From Candidatus Competibacter denitrificans Run_A_D11 (lineage in GTDB: Bacteria > Pseudomonadota > Gammaproteobacteria > Competibacterales > Competibacteraceae): DNA of 64,000 nucleotides. A program made the translations under genes and the position numbers. The notes under the pieces were generated by a model. The model saw only the letters and a list, made by a program, of their open reading frames with translations, made no database searches and was not told the origin of the DNA. The stretch is from positions 1 through 64,000 of the forward strand of contig NZ_CBTJ020000030.1 in NCBI RefSeq assembly GCF_001051235.1. Reading direction: 5' to 3'. Within the stretch, counting starts at the first letter, position 1, and each line of letters starts with the position of its first letter. Of the stretch, positions 49,014 through 58,290 are shown piece by piece.

Positions 49014-51062
49014 ATGGTCAGCTACCCCACCGAATCCATCCGCAATATTGCCCTGCTCGGTCATGGCGCGGCTGGAAAAACCACGCTGGTGGAATCCATT
49101 TTGTACCATGCCGGCAAACTCCCCGCCCCCGGCACCGTGGAAAAGGGCAACACGGTCTGTGATTTTGACCCCCAAGAAAAAACCCATCAACACTCACTCG
49201 ACTCCGCGCTGGTCAATTTTGACTACAACGGTGCGCACGTTAACTTAATCGACACCCCCGGCTTCCCGGATTTCTTCGGACAAGCCATCGCGGTATTGCC
49301 GGCGGTTGAAACCGTCGCCGTAGTCATCAATGCGCAAACCGGTATCGAAGCCGTCACGCAGCGCGCCATGGAGCGCGCCGGCGAGCGCCATCAGTGCCGA
49401 ATGCTCATCGTCAATAAGATCGATGCTGAAAACATCGATCTGCCTGGCCTCTTGCGCCAGATTCAGGACACGTTTGGCAAAGAATGCCTACCGATCAACT
49501 TGCCCGCCGGCGGTGGTACGCGCGTGGTGGACTGCTTCTTCAATCCGGCAGGAGACAGCGATTTTTCCGATGTGGCCGCCGCCCACTCCGCGCTCATCGA
49601 CCAAGTGGTCGAGGTCGATGAGGACTTGATGGCGCTTTATCTGGAGCAAGGCGCCGATCTGCAACCTGCGCAATTACATGCGCCGTTTGAGAAGGCGTTG
49701 CGAGAAGGCCACCTGATTCCGATTTGCTTCGTATCCGCCCGCAGCGGTGCCGGAATCAAGGAGCTGTTGGAGATTTTCGCCAATCTGCTACCCAACCCGA
49801 CTGAAGGTAGCCCGGAACCATTCTTAAAGGGATCTGGGGATGCGGCTCAGGAAATCTATCCCACTCCCGACCCGCACCAGCACGCCGTGGCGCATGTTTT
49901 CAAGGTATTGATCGATCCCTTCATCGGTAAACTCGGCATCTTCCGTATTTACCAAGGCACCATCACCAAGGACAGTCAGCTTTTCATCGGCGACGGGCGC
50001 AAACCGTTCAAGGTCAGTCACCTGTTTCACATTCACGGCAAGGAACATCCTGAGGTGACGGTCGGCATTCCGGGGGATCTGTGCGCGGTGGCCAAGGTCG
50101 ATGAAATCCACCGTAATGTGATCCTGCACGACTCGCACGACGAGGATGAGATACAGCCGCGCCCCATACGGTTTCCTACACCCCTGTTTGGACTGGCTAT
50201 CCGGGCCGCCACGCGCGGTGACGAACAAAAATTGTCCGATACCGTCAACAAGCTGCTGGAAGAAGATCCCTGCTTGGCCCTGGAGCACAACAGCCACACC
50301 AAGGAAACCGTTTTGCGCGGTGTGAGCGATCTGCACTTGCGCATCACGCTGGAAAAGATGCAGCAGCGCTACAACCTGCACGTTGAAACCAAGCCGCCGA
50401 AAATCGCCTATAAGGAAACCATCAGCCAAAACGCGGAAGGGCACCATCGCCACAAGAAACAGACGGGTGGCGCCGGACAGTTCGGCGAAGTGTTCATGCG
50501 CATTGAGCCACTGCCACGCGATGCCGGCTTCGAGTTCGTCAGCGCTGTGGTCGGCGGCACCATTCCAACCTCTTTCCTGCCTGCTGTGGAAAAGGGGGTC
50601 CGCGAGGCGCTGCAAGAAGGCGCTATCGCTGGCTATCCTTTACAAGACGTGCGCGCCATCGCCTACGATGGTAAATACCATCCGGTGGACTCGAAAGAAA
50701 TCGCATTTGTCACCGCTGGCCGGGAAGCGTTCCTGGATGCAGTGAGCAAGGCCAGACCGCTGATTCTGGAACCCATTGTCAACCTGGAAGTGCGGGCGCC
50801 GGCGGATTGTGTGGGGGCAATTACCGGTGATCTATCCAGTCGGCGCGGCCGCATCGCCGGCACCGACGCTGGACCGCGCGGTATGAGCATCATCAACGCA
50901 CAAGTCCCGCTTGCGGAGTTGGAAGGTTACGAATCGCAGTTGAAATCCATGACCGGTGGCCATGGTTCGTACAATATCGAACTCAGCCATTACGATCCGG
51001 TACCGGGTGATATTCAGCAAAAGCTGCAAGCCGCGCACAAGAAGCAACAGCAAGACGGTTGA
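49014..51062 (+). CDS. Elongation factor G-like GTPase (second EF-G type)
   Basis: The 682-residue translational GTPase has G1 GHGAAGKTT, G3 DTPGFPDF and G4 NKID, then domains II-V ending with the EF-G C-terminal fold (MTGGHGSYNIELSHYDPVP). G1 differs from the GHIDAGKTT of canonical FusA, and the protein stands alone, not in the str operon. Both mark the EF-G-like paralogue group of unclear function. AGGAGG is five bases before the ATG at 49014 and only two before the ATG at 49011. Confidence 0.88.
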   Translation: MVSYPTESIRNIALLGHGAAGKTTLVESILYHAGKLPAPGTVEKGNTVCDFDPQEKTHQHSLDSALVNFDYNGAHVNLIDTPGFPDFFGQAIAVLPAVETVAVVINAQTGIEAVTQRAMERAGERHQCRMLIVNKIDAENIDLPGLLRQIQDTFGKECLPINLPAGGGTRVVDCFFNPAGDSDFSDVAAAHSALIDQVVEVDEDLMALYLEQGADLQPAQLHAPFEKALREGHLIPICFVSARSGAGIKELLEIFANLLPNPTEGSPEPFLKGSGDAAQEIYPTPDPHQHAVAHVFKVLIDPFIGKLGIFRIYQGTITKDSQLFIGDGRKPFKVSHLFHIHGKEHPEVTVGIPGDLCAVAKVDEIHRNVILHDSHDEDEIQPRPIRFPTPLFGLAIRAATRGDEQKLSDTVNKLLEEDPCLALEHNSHTKETVLRGVSDLHLRITLEKMQQRYNLHVETKPPKIAYKETISQNAEGHHRHKKQTGGAGQFGEVFMRIEPLPRDAGFEFVSAVVGGTIPTSFLPAVEKGVREALQEGAIAGYPLQDVRAIAYDGKYHPVDSKEIAFVTAGREAFLDAVSKARPLILEPIVNLEVRAPADCVGAITGDLSSRRGRIAGTDAGPRGMSIINAQVPLAELEGYESQLKSMTGGHGSYNIELSHYDPVPGDIQQKLQAAHKKQQQDG

Positions 51063-51073
51063 TACCCTGCGCC

Positions 51074-51103
51074 GCGCAAGCCGGGATCAATCCCGGTTTG
51101 CGC
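51074..51103. terminator. Long hairpin between convergent genes
   Basis: GCGCAAGCCGGGA pairs with TCCCGGTTTGCGC (13 pairs, one G-U) around TCAA, directly after the EF-G-like gene and facing the macrodomain gene. It lacks a T-run on either side, so termination is likely but not certain. Confidence 0.45.
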
Positions 51104-51133
51104 GACCCCACAGCGGCGCCGGCACCGAACTGG

Positions 51134-51664
51134 CTAGCGAATGTTCTGTAACGCCGTCTCGTAGGCTGTGCGCACGTCAGCGCCGAAGCACACCAGAAAA
51201 ACCGTATCGATCTGCTGATCGTCGGCTACAAACCGTCGGACTTCCCGTACTGCAATACGCGCGGCCTCCTCCAGCGGATAGCCGTAGACGCCACAACTGA
51301 TCGCCGGAAACGCCAGGGTGTGAATGCCGTTTGCCACCGCTAGCTTCAGGCTATTGCGATAGCAGGCCGCGAGCAGCTCCGGCTCTCCCTGAACGCCACC
51401 TTGCCAAACTGGCCCGACCGTATGAATCACGTAACGAGCCGGTAGGCGATAACCTCGCGTGAGCTTGGCCTGGCCGGTGTCACAGCCGCCGAGTGTGCGG
51501 CATTCAGCCAGCAGTTCCGGCCCGGCAGCCCGATGGATGGCCCCGTCCACACCACCCCCGCCCAATAATGAGCGGTTGGCAGCATTCACGATGGCATCTA
51601 CCGCCAGTCTGGTAATGTCATCGGCAATGATCTGGATTCGATCCGCGTTCGCAACCATCCGCAT
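51134..51664 (-). CDS. Macrodomain O-acetyl-ADP-ribose deacetylase
   Basis: The 176-residue macrodomain of MacroD/YmdB type: [26 protein letters not shown] near the N-terminus, [10 protein letters not shown] in the middle and [23 protein letters not shown]. It hydrolyses ADP-ribose esters such as O-acetyl-ADP-ribose. It is followed upstream by rubredoxin on the same strand with a nine-base gap. Confidence 0.92.
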   Translation of the reverse strand: MRMVANADRIQIIADDITRLAVDAIVNAANRSLLGGGGVDGAIHRAAGPELLAECRTLGGCDTGQAKLTRGYRLPARYVIHTVGPVWQGGVQGEPELLAACYRNSLKLAVANGIHTLAFPAISCGVYGYPLEEAARIAVREVRRFVADDQQIDTVFLVCFGADVRTAYETALQNIR

Positions 51665-51673
51665 CCACCACCG

Positions 51674-51838
51674 TTAGATTTCGACCATTTCAAAATCATC
51701 CTTGGCGGCGCCGCATTCGGGACAGGTCCACGTTAACGGTACATCATCCCAGGCGGTTCCGGGCGCGATACCATCGTCCGGCCAACCCTTTTCCTCATCA
51801 TAAATAAAACCACAAATCAAACACATATACTTTTTCAT
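51674..51838 (-). CDS. rubA: Rubredoxin
   Basis: The 54-residue electron carrier has the Fe(Cys)4 site CLICGF and CPECGA, with [24 protein letters not shown] between. The ATG at 51838 ([10 protein letters not shown]) gives the standard length. It diverges from thiD, a common gammaproteobacterial arrangement. Redox partners are unknown. Confidence 0.95.
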   Translation of the reverse strand: MKKYMCLICGFIYDEEKGWPDDGIAPGTAWDDVPLTWTCPECGAAKDDFEMVEI

Positions 51839-51970
51839 AGGCGTCAGTAATTTTGTTGACCAGGAATTCGGCAAAAGTGCCATGCCGCTATTGTCACATG
51901 CCCTTCTATCCTGAAAAAGCCACGGGGTCTGTTAGAATTTCTTTTCGCGATCCTATCCCGGAGTATCCGC

Positions 51971-52819
51971 ATGATATCGGTAAATCCTCCAGCCCTTCCG
52001 GTCGTGCTGGCCTGTAGCGGCAACGATCCCAGCGGTGGAGCGGGTATTTGTGCGGATATCACCACGATCAGTAGTCTAGGCTGCCATCCTGCGCCGGTCA
52101 TCACCGCTCTGACAGTACAAGATACTCATAACGTGCGGGCGTTACTGCCGGTTGAGTCCAAACAGTTACTCGATCAGGCCACGGCGATTTTAGAGGATAT
52201 GACCGTGGCGGCGTTTAAGATCGGGGTGATTGGCAGCGTCGAAAATGCCGTTGCGCTGCACCGTTTACTGCGCACTCATCCCACTGTACCGGTGGTGCTT
52301 GATCCGGTATTAGCGGCCGGCGGCGGCACGGAACTGGCGAGCGCGACGTTGCTTGATGCGATCCGCACCTTGCTGTTGCCGCTCACCACTATCCTGACGC
52401 CCAACAGCGTTGAAGCACGCCGGCTGGCGCCCGAAGGCGACTCGTTGAATGCCTGCGCGATGGCCCTGCTGGAACGCGGCTGCCAATATGTGTTGATTAC
52501 TGGTGGCCATGAACCCACTGAAACCATCACCAATAGCTTGTACGGGAATCATCGCCTGTTGGAGAGCTTTCACTGGCCACGGTTGCCAAACTCGTATCAC
52601 GGCTCCGGCTGTACATTGGCCGCCGCCATTGCTGCCTTGCTCGCGCAAGGCTACACAAGCCATTCCGGCCCGCCCATTTCCGCTATCGTCCGGGCGCAAG
52701 ACTATACATGGCGCACACTAGAGGCTGCATATCGGGTCGGCGGTGGACAATGGATTCCTAACCGGTTGTTTTGGGCTAACCCGTCGCAAGAGCCAGAAGG
52801 TTTCAATCCACGTCCGTGA
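51971..52819 (+). CDS. thiD: Hydroxymethylpyrimidine/phosphomethylpyrimidine kinase
   Basis: A 282-residue ribokinase-fold enzyme of thiamine synthesis. The N-terminal SGNDPSGGAGICADI binds the substrate, and YHGSGCTLAAAIAALLAQG is the anion-hole block with the catalytic Asp replaced in context by the GSGC motif. It phosphorylates HMP and HMP-P. The thiD-thiE order with hemL following is typical. No TPP riboswitch was seen before it. Confidence 0.93.
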   Translation: MISVNPPALPVVLACSGNDPSGGAGICADITTISSLGCHPAPVITALTVQDTHNVRALLPVESKQLLDQATAILEDMTVAAFKIGVIGSVENAVALHRLLRTHPTVPVVLDPVLAAGGGTELASATLLDAIRTLLLPLTTILTPNSVEARRLAPEGDSLNACAMALLERGCQYVLITGGHEPTETITNSLYGNHRLLESFHWPRLPNSYHGSGCTLAAAIAALLAQGYTSHSGPPISAIVRAQDYTWRTLEAAYRVGGGQWIPNRLFWANPSQEPEGFNPRP

Positions 52820-52906
52820 TCGAGCGAAACGGCATGGCGGAGGTTACCCATCGCCTATGCACGATGATCCCCTGAGGGGGAGGTTTCAAACCGGAGTCTA
52901 TTTTTG

Positions 52907-53533
52907 ATGAACAAACCTGCCTGTCGCGGTCTTTACGCGATCACCGATGCCCTGCTCTTGCCTGATGACCGGCTGGTTGCCGCTGTCGAACACGCGATCC
53001 TGGGCGGCGCCCAATTGGTGCAATACCGCGACAAAAGCGGCGCTGTCGCCCGACGGCTGGCGCAAGCGCAGGCATTAAACCACTTGTGTCGGCATCACCA
53101 AATCCCGTTAATCATCAACGATGATGTCGAACTGGCTGTTCAGATCGGTGCAGCGGGAGTACACATCGGCCGGGATGATCCAGCATTCAGCACGGTCCGT
53201 GCCCGTTTGGGGGAGAACGCGCTGATTGGCGTATCCTGCTATGATCGGCTGGATCTCGCCCTGAAAGCTGAGCGCGCCGGAGCGGATTACGTGGCTTTCG
53301 GCGCGGTGTTTCCTTCGCCGACCAAACCGACTGAGATTCGCGCCCCACTCAGCCTGCTACGCGAAGCCCGCGCTGCCTTGCAGGTACCTATCGTCGCCAT
53401 CGGCGGAATCACTCCTGAAAATGCCCCCGTGCTGTTGGAGGCCGGCGTCGATGCGCTGGCTGTCATTAGCGCCGTGTTCGCTCAGCCTGACATTCAGGCC
53501 GCCGCTCGCCGTTTTGCTCTTTTATTCGCTTGA
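52907..53533 (+). CDS. thiE: Thiamine-phosphate synthase
   Basis: The 208-residue TIM-barrel enzyme joins HMP-PP and thiazole phosphate. [54 protein letters not shown] and [12 protein letters not shown] are family blocks. I chose the ATG at 52907, one codon after a TTG. It lies 84 bases after thiD and 11 bases before hemL. Confidence 0.95.
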   Translation: MNKPACRGLYAITDALLLPDDRLVAAVEHAILGGAQLVQYRDKSGAVARRLAQAQALNHLCRHHQIPLIINDDVELAVQIGAAGVHIGRDDPAFSTVRARLGENALIGVSCYDRLDLALKAERAGADYVAFGAVFPSPTKPTEIRAPLSLLREARAALQVPIVAIGGITPENAPVLLEAGVDALAVISAVFAQPDIQAAARRFALLFA

Positions 53534-53544
53534 GGAAGGTTGCC

Positions 53545-54822
53545 ATGAGCCGCTCCGCCCAACTCTTTGCCGAAGCCCAGCGTTATATCCCCGGTGGAGT
53601 CAATTCGCCGGTACGCGCCTTTCGCGGCGTCGGCGGTACGCCCATTTTTTTCAAACGCGGCGCCGGTGCTTATCTCTACGATGAAGACGACCGGCGCTAC
53701 ATTGATTACGTCGGCTCGTGGGGGCCGATGATCGCCGGTCACGCTCATCCGGCGGTAGTGCGCGCGGTTCAGGAGGCGGCTGTTAATGGTCTCAGTTTCG
53801 GCGCTCCCACTGCGTTAGAAACCGCTATGGCTCACCGAATTCAAGAACTGGTGCCTTCGATGGAACTGGTGCGGATGTGCAATTCCGGCACCGAAGCCAC
53901 CATGAGCGCCATCCGTCTGGCGCGCGGTTTCACCGCTCGCAACACAATCATCAAATTCGAGGGCTGCTATCACGGCCACTCCGATTCGTTGCTGATCAAG
54001 GCCGGCTCCGGCGCGCTAACCTTGGGCGTTCCGACCTCGCCCGGCGTACCGGCGGCGCTGGCGGCTTACACCGTCACCTTGACTTACAACGACTTGTCAC
54101 AAGCTGAGGACGCATTCGCCCAGCTCGGCGAAGAAATCGCGGGTGTCATCGTCGAACCGGTCGCCGGCAACATGAACTGCATCCCACCCGCACCCGGCTT
54201 CTTGGCGGGTCTGCGGGAGCTGTGCGACCGTTACGGCAGCGTGTTGATTTTTGATGAGGTCATGACCGGATTTCGGGTTGCCGCCGGTGGTGCGCAACAG
54301 TTATATGGCATCAAGCCTGATCTCACGACGCTGGGCAAAGTCATCGGTGGCGGGATGCCGGTCGGTGCGTTTGGTGGCCGACGGTCGATCATGGAAAAAC
54401 TGGCCCCGCTCGGGCCGGTTTATCAGGCCGGCACCCTGTCGGGTAATCCGGTGGCGATGGCAGCGGGTTTGGCGACGCTGACATTGATCACCGAGCCGGG
54501 CTTCCACGCTCAGCTATCGACCAAAACTCAGCGGTTAAGTGATGGATTGGTCACCGTCGCCCGCGAATCGGGCGTACCGCTGACCGCAAATCAGGTCGGC
54601 GGCATGTTTGGCATTTTCTTCACCGAGACACCCGTTAGCAGGTACGCACAAGCGGTGGCGTGCGATGTCGAACGGTTCAAAGCATTCTTTCATGGGATGC
54701 TGGCGGAAGGCATCTATCTGGCGCCCTCGGCCTTCGAGGCGGGGTTTGTATCCTCGGCCCACACCGATGGCGACATCAACGAGACTCTGGATGCCGCTCG
54801 GCGGGTTTTTTCACGAATCTGA
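53545..54822 (+). CDS. hemL: Glutamate-1-semialdehyde 2,1-aminomutase
   Basis: The 425-residue PLP enzyme makes 5-aminolevulinate in the C5 heme pathway. [50 protein letters not shown] and [17 protein letters not shown] (with the PLP Lys) are present. GAGGAAGG precedes the ATG at 53545. Confidence 0.97.
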   Translation: MSRSAQLFAEAQRYIPGGVNSPVRAFRGVGGTPIFFKRGAGAYLYDEDDRRYIDYVGSWGPMIAGHAHPAVVRAVQEAAVNGLSFGAPTALETAMAHRIQELVPSMELVRMCNSGTEATMSAIRLARGFTARNTIIKFEGCYHGHSDSLLIKAGSGALTLGVPTSPGVPAALAAYTVTLTYNDLSQAEDAFAQLGEEIAGVIVEPVAGNMNCIPPAPGFLAGLRELCDRYGSVLIFDEVMTGFRVAAGGAQQLYGIKPDLTTLGKVIGGGMPVGAFGGRRSIMEKLAPLGPVYQAGTLSGNPVAMAAGLATLTLITEPGFHAQLSTKTQRLSDGLVTVARESGVPLTANQVGGMFGIFFTETPVSRYAQAVACDVERFKAFFHGMLAEGIYLAPSAFEAGFVSSAHTDGDINETLDAARRVFSRI

Positions 54823-54839
54823 CAAGATGGAGAATTCTC

Positions 54840-55451
54840 ATGTCCCGACCTGCTGAATACTTTGTCACTCCCGCTGATTATCTGGCGCTAGAACGCCGTG
54901 CGGAAATCAAGAGCGAATATCTGAACGGCACTATTTATGCGATGTCTGGCGCGAGTCGCAACCATAATCGAATTACTGTGAATCTGGCCCGGCGACTCGG
55001 CAACCAACTCAGCGGCAAACCATGCGAGCCTTTTATCAATGACATGCGGGTCAAGGTCAGCCCGACCGGCCTCTACACCTACCCTGATGTCGTGATCGTT
55101 TGTGGCGATCCTCGATTTGAAGACAACCAGGTTGATACGCTGCTGAACCCAACCGTCATTATCGAGGTTTTATCCGATAGTACCGAGGCTTACGACCGGG
55201 GCGAGAAATTTGCGCATTATCGGGCGCTGGAATCATTGACCGATTACCTGCTGGTGGCACAGGACAAACCGCGTATCGAACATTACCAACGGCAATCGGA
55301 CGGCCAATGGCTCTATTCCGTCGCGGATGGGATGGAAGCTCAGACCGAGATCGCCGCTATCAGTAGCGTCCTGCGGCTGATCGAGATCTACGACCGAGTG
55401 GAGTTTTCGGACTCTGGGGATGTAGCCGAGCACAGTGCTTCGTCAAAATAG
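54840..55451 (+). CDS. Uma2 family (DUF820) endonuclease-like protein
   Basis: A 203-residue protein of the Uma2 family, a PD-(D/E)XK-type fold. KSEYLNGTIYAMSGAS, YPDVVIVCGDPRFED and NPTVIIEVLSDSTEAYDRGEKFAHYR carry the expected Asp and Glu-x-Leu residues. The family is abundant in cyanobacteria and scattered elsewhere; the substrate is unknown. GGAG lies ten bases before the ATG at 54840. It follows hemL after 17 bases and looks like an accessory gene placed beside it. Confidence 0.87.
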   Translation: MSRPAEYFVTPADYLALERRAEIKSEYLNGTIYAMSGASRNHNRITVNLARRLGNQLSGKPCEPFINDMRVKVSPTGLYTYPDVVIVCGDPRFEDNQVDTLLNPTVIIEVLSDSTEAYDRGEKFAHYRALESLTDYLLVAQDKPRIEHYQRQSDGQWLYSVADGMEAQTEIAAISSVLRLIEIYDRVEFSDSGDVAEHSASSK

Positions 55452-55482
55452 CCTGGCGGACCTTTACAGCGCCACCGAACTT

Positions 55483-56019
55483 TCAGCGCCGTAGCCGCCA
55501 ATTAGCTATCAGGCCAAAGGCTCCCAAGCTGAAAAATAGCAAAATATTCCACACGGGCATACTCAAACCCAACAAGGTCCAATCGACCTTGGCACACTCG
55601 CCGGAACCGGTCAGCACTTCGCGCAGTGCCTCGCCGAGCGGAAAATTTTGTAGCATATAATCCAGCCCTGGCCCACAGCGCGGTGCCTCCTCCGGCGGCA
55701 AATTCTGAATCCACACATGCCGACCAGCGATGAGAAGACCAACCGTCGCCGCCAAGTTAATCAATACGCCATAAACCTTAGCACCCCAATCTTGGGGGTT
55801 ATGCAGTGCAGCCAGCAAAAACAACAGCCCAACAGCCAGCAAGGCCAGCCGCTGAAAAATACACAGCGGACACGGCTCCACCCCCTGCCCGACCTGGACA
55901 AAATAGGCATACCCCAAACCAAGCGCACACACCATAAAGCCCAAACCGTTGGTCGAGCGCCGAGACCAGTCTCGAAAACCGGTGGAGCTGGCAATAACTT
56001 TCAGATCAGCATCCGACAT
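55483..56019 (-). CDS. dsbB: Disulfide bond formation protein B
   Basis: About 178 residues with four membrane helices. The quinone-side pair is CPLC and the second periplasmic pair Cys-Gly...Cys-Ala (APRCGPG and SGECAKVDW). It reoxidises DsbA with ubiquinone. I prefer the ATG at 56019 (MSDADLKV) over one four codons upstream. Confidence 0.95.
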   Translation of the reverse strand: MSDADLKVIASSTGFRDWSRRSTNGLGFMVCALGLGYAYFVQVGQGVEPCPLCIFQRLALLAVGLLFLLAALHNPQDWGAKVYGVLINLAATVGLLIAGRHVWIQNLPPEEAPRCGPGLDYMLQNFPLGEALREVLTGSGECAKVDWTLLGLSMPVWNILLFFSLGAFGLIANWRLRR

Positions 56020-56060
56020 AAGCAATTCCAAAACACGTTCAATTTAAGGAAGTTAGGGAA

Positions 56061-56339
56061 TTAGCGATCCGAATGGCCCAGTGACCGATCCGGTGCCACC
56101 TGGTCACGCACACGCTGTTTAACCTCTTTCGCTTCTGGAAAACGGCCCTCCTCCTTGCGGGACCAAATCAGCGCATCATTGACTCGAATCTCGAATACGC
56201 CGCCAGTACCCGGCCGCAGCGCAACTTCCCCCAGTTCTTCCTCAAAGGTTGTTAGGAGTTCCTGGGCTAACCAGGCCGCGCGCAGCAGCCAACGGTATTG
56301 GGTGCAATAGGTGATACTGACTTGCGCTTTTGGTTCCAT
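56061..56339 (-). CDS. SelT/SelW/SelH (Rdx) family protein with altered redox site
   Basis: The 92-residue thioredoxin-like protein has ITYCTQYRWLLRAAWLAQELLTTF and RPGTGGVFEI. The family normally carries CxxC or CxxU; here the second position is Tyr (codon TAC), leaving CTQY. A disulfide cannot form within this motif, so activity may use the single Cys only or be lost. The ATG at 56339 is ten bases after the mtgA stop region. Confidence 0.87.
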   Translation of the reverse strand: MEPKAQVSITYCTQYRWLLRAAWLAQELLTTFEEELGEVALRPGTGGVFEIRVNDALIWSRKEEGRFPEAKEVKQRVRDQVAPDRSLGHSDR

Positions 56340-56349
56340 AGCGTCCGGG

Positions 56350-57126
56350 TCACAATTTATCGAGATACGCGATACCGCCCAATTGCGCCATCTGGCGCTC
56401 GATCCACTGCTGGCGCTTGAGCACATAGCCAGAGGGTTTATCAACCCGATAGCGGAGCGGATTAGGCAATACCGCTGCCAAGCGAGCGGCTTGATCGCCG
56501 GTCAAACGTGCAGCGGGCTTATTGAAAAAACGGCGGCTGGCCGCTTCCACCCCAAATGTGTGTTCACCAAATTCGGCGATATTCAAATAGACTTCCAGAA
56601 TTCGCTGCTTGGGCCAGAGCAGCTCCAGCAGAAAAGTAAACCATACTTCCAAGCCCTTGCGGATAAAACTCCGCCCCGGCCAAAGAAACAGATTCTTGGC
56701 GACCTGCTGGCTGATGGTACTGGCGCCGCGTAGCGGTTTACCGCCTTCTTGCTCATCCAGCACGTTTTGAATTTCGATGAAATCGAAGCCACGATGATCA
56801 GGAAAGCGCTGATCTTCGGCCGCCAGCACCGCCAACGCAGCTTCGGGGGCAATCTTGGCATACGGCGCCCAGGCGTAGCGAACCGAAGGCGCCTTACTGT
56901 CCCACAAGGTCTTGATCCAATGTTGAGTGATCACGCTGGAGGTCGGCAACGGCAAGCCGCGCAACCCCGCGACCAGCAGTACCGAGCCGATCACCAACAG
57001 CCAACACAGTCGCCACAGGAGCCGCCGGAGCCTGCGCCATAGGCCAGGTTTGGCGACCGGTTGGCCTTGCGCCGTTTTCGGCCCGAAAAGCCGACGCCAC
57101 AGCGGCCACTTCAGAAAATACCCCAC
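56350..57126 (-). CDS. mtgA: Monofunctional biosynthetic peptidoglycan transglycosylase
   Basis: About 258 residues, with an N-terminal membrane helix (LLWRLCWLLVIGSVLLVAG) and a GT51 domain. The catalytic Glu is in AAEDQRFPDHRGFD, with GASTISQQVAKNLFLWPGRS and KQRILEVYLNIAEFG following. It polymerises lipid II. The longest frame runs into the flavodoxin gene; the GTG at 57126, five bases after GGGG, gives a 16-base overlap with that gene and a normal N-terminus. Confidence 0.94.
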   Translation of the reverse strand: MGYFLKWPLWRRLFGPKTAQGQPVAKPGLWRRLRRLLWRLCWLLVIGSVLLVAGLRGLPLPTSSVITQHWIKTLWDSKAPSVRYAWAPYAKIAPEAALAVLAAEDQRFPDHRGFDFIEIQNVLDEQEGGKPLRGASTISQQVAKNLFLWPGRSFIRKGLEVWFTFLLELLWPKQRILEVYLNIAEFGEHTFGVEAASRRFFNKPAARLTGDQAARLAAVLPNPLRYRVDKPSGYVLKRQQWIERQMAQLGGIAYLDKL

Positions 57127-57578
57127 GCCAGCCCCGACGCCATGGTTTCCCCCAATTCCTCGCATTGTTGCAAAATACCAGTGGTAACGTCTCCCCGCGC
57201 GATGATCGGATCGCAAACCGGCTTGAAGGGATAGCCGCGCGCGATGCGCTCAATGCTATTCAACGCGCCGGTTCCATCATTGCCGGCGCTGATGAAAACC
57301 GCATACGGTAGCCCGTTGACCTGGCCTTGCGCGGGATAATAGGTCCGATCCAAAAAATTCTTCATAGCCCCGGACATATAACCGAAATTCTCCGGTGTCC
57401 CCAGCAAGAGAGCCTGTGCTCCCAGTAAATCCTCTAACCCGGCGCGCAACGCCATTTTCAGGTGCGTTTCCACCCCTTGCACCCGCCGTGCGCCGCGCAA
57501 CACTGCCTTGGCCATGGCGTGTGTGTGGCCGGTTTGCGAATGGTAAACGATCAGCAGGCGCTTGGGCGGGTCGCTCAT
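57111..57578 (-). CDS. Flavodoxin-like FMN protein
   Basis: A 155-residue flavodoxin-fold protein. The FMN phosphate loop is YHSQTGHTHAMA (about 12-23), and GTPENFGYMSGAMKNFLDRTYY (about 60-80) is the second FMN loop. FISAGNDGTGAL follows. It may be an NAD(P)H-dependent FMN reductase or a flavodoxin; partner and reaction are unknown. It overlaps the mtgA start. Confidence 0.85.
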   Translation of the reverse strand: MSDPPKRLLIVYHSQTGHTHAMAKAVLRGARRVQGVETHLKMALRAGLEDLLGAQALLLGTPENFGYMSGAMKNFLDRTYYPAQGQVNGLPYAVFISAGNDGTGALNSIERIARGYPFKPVCDPIIARGDVTTGILQQCEELGETMASGLAWGIF

Positions 57579-57633
57579 CAGCAGAATCGGTGGGCCGGCA
57601 CAAATTCAGAGCCAATGGGGTGGCAAGAGCACT

Positions 57634-58251
57634 TCATGCGATTCCGACAAGGCTGGGCACTTTGCACCAGGCGATAGCCTGCTCCAAGCGGTCGTTGCCC
57701 CAGAACAGTTCATCGGCGGCCAGGAAGCTGGGGGCGCCAAAGATCCCAAGTGCCACCGCCCGCTCGACTTGTAAGCGTAAGGCATCCTTATTGTCTGGGG
57801 CCAAGGCGCGTTCAATGATACGGTGACCCGATATCCCTGATCGCTCAAGACAGGTCTGAATAATATCCGGTTTGGTGATATCCAAATCCTCGGCAAAGTT
57901 GGCGTGAAACACCTGCCGCACGAAGTCCGGCAGCCAGGGTTCCGCCGCGAAGGCACATGCAACCCGTGCCGCCAGCACGCTGTTACGGGGAAAAACCGAC
58001 GGTCGTCGTAGCGGAATGTTCAGAGCCGCGCAGATCCGCTCTAGATCGCGCCACATATAACGGCCTTGCACCGGATAGAGATTAAAAGGCGAATCATGCC
58101 AGCCTTGCCGCTGAAAGATCGGCCCCAGCAAAAATGGCTGCCAAACTACCGTAAGCCCTGCTTGGTCGGCCATTGCCTGGATGCGCGCTGCCGCCGGATA
58201 GCTGTAGGTACTGGCAAACTCAAACCAGAATTCAAGGGCAACCATGCGCAC
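57634..58251 (-). CDS. DsbA-family 2-hydroxychromene-2-carboxylate isomerase-like protein
   Basis: A 205-residue GST-kappa/DsbA-fold protein. The N-terminus has EFWFEFASTYSYPAAARIQ, where the family has D/E-x-x-S-PY and Ser replaces the DsbA Cys. LGIFGAPSFLAADELFWGNDRL near the end is the glutathione-site block. Enzymes of this type isomerise naphthalene-pathway intermediates, but many relatives have unknown substrates; no aromatic-degradation genes are nearby. Confidence 0.87.
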   Translation of the reverse strand: MRMVALEFWFEFASTYSYPAAARIQAMADQAGLTVVWQPFLLGPIFQRQGWHDSPFNLYPVQGRYMWRDLERICAALNIPLRRPSVFPRNSVLAARVACAFAAEPWLPDFVRQVFHANFAEDLDITKPDIIQTCLERSGISGHRIIERALAPDNKDALRLQVERAVALGIFGAPSFLAADELFWGNDRLEQAIAWCKVPSLVGIA

Positions 58252-58290
58252 TCCATTGATGAGCGGATGACCGGCACAGTATGCCAGTTT

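Noticed and set aside
49824..50615. 263-codon frame antisense to the EF-G-like gene
   Set aside because: Shadow of a conserved GTPase; no motif or ribosome binding site supports it.
51884..52906. TPP riboswitch before thiD or thiE
   Set aside because: Neither upstream region shows the CTGAGA and GGGTGC-type core expected of a TPP riboswitch. The small CCCCTGAGGGG stem near 52869 is too simple.
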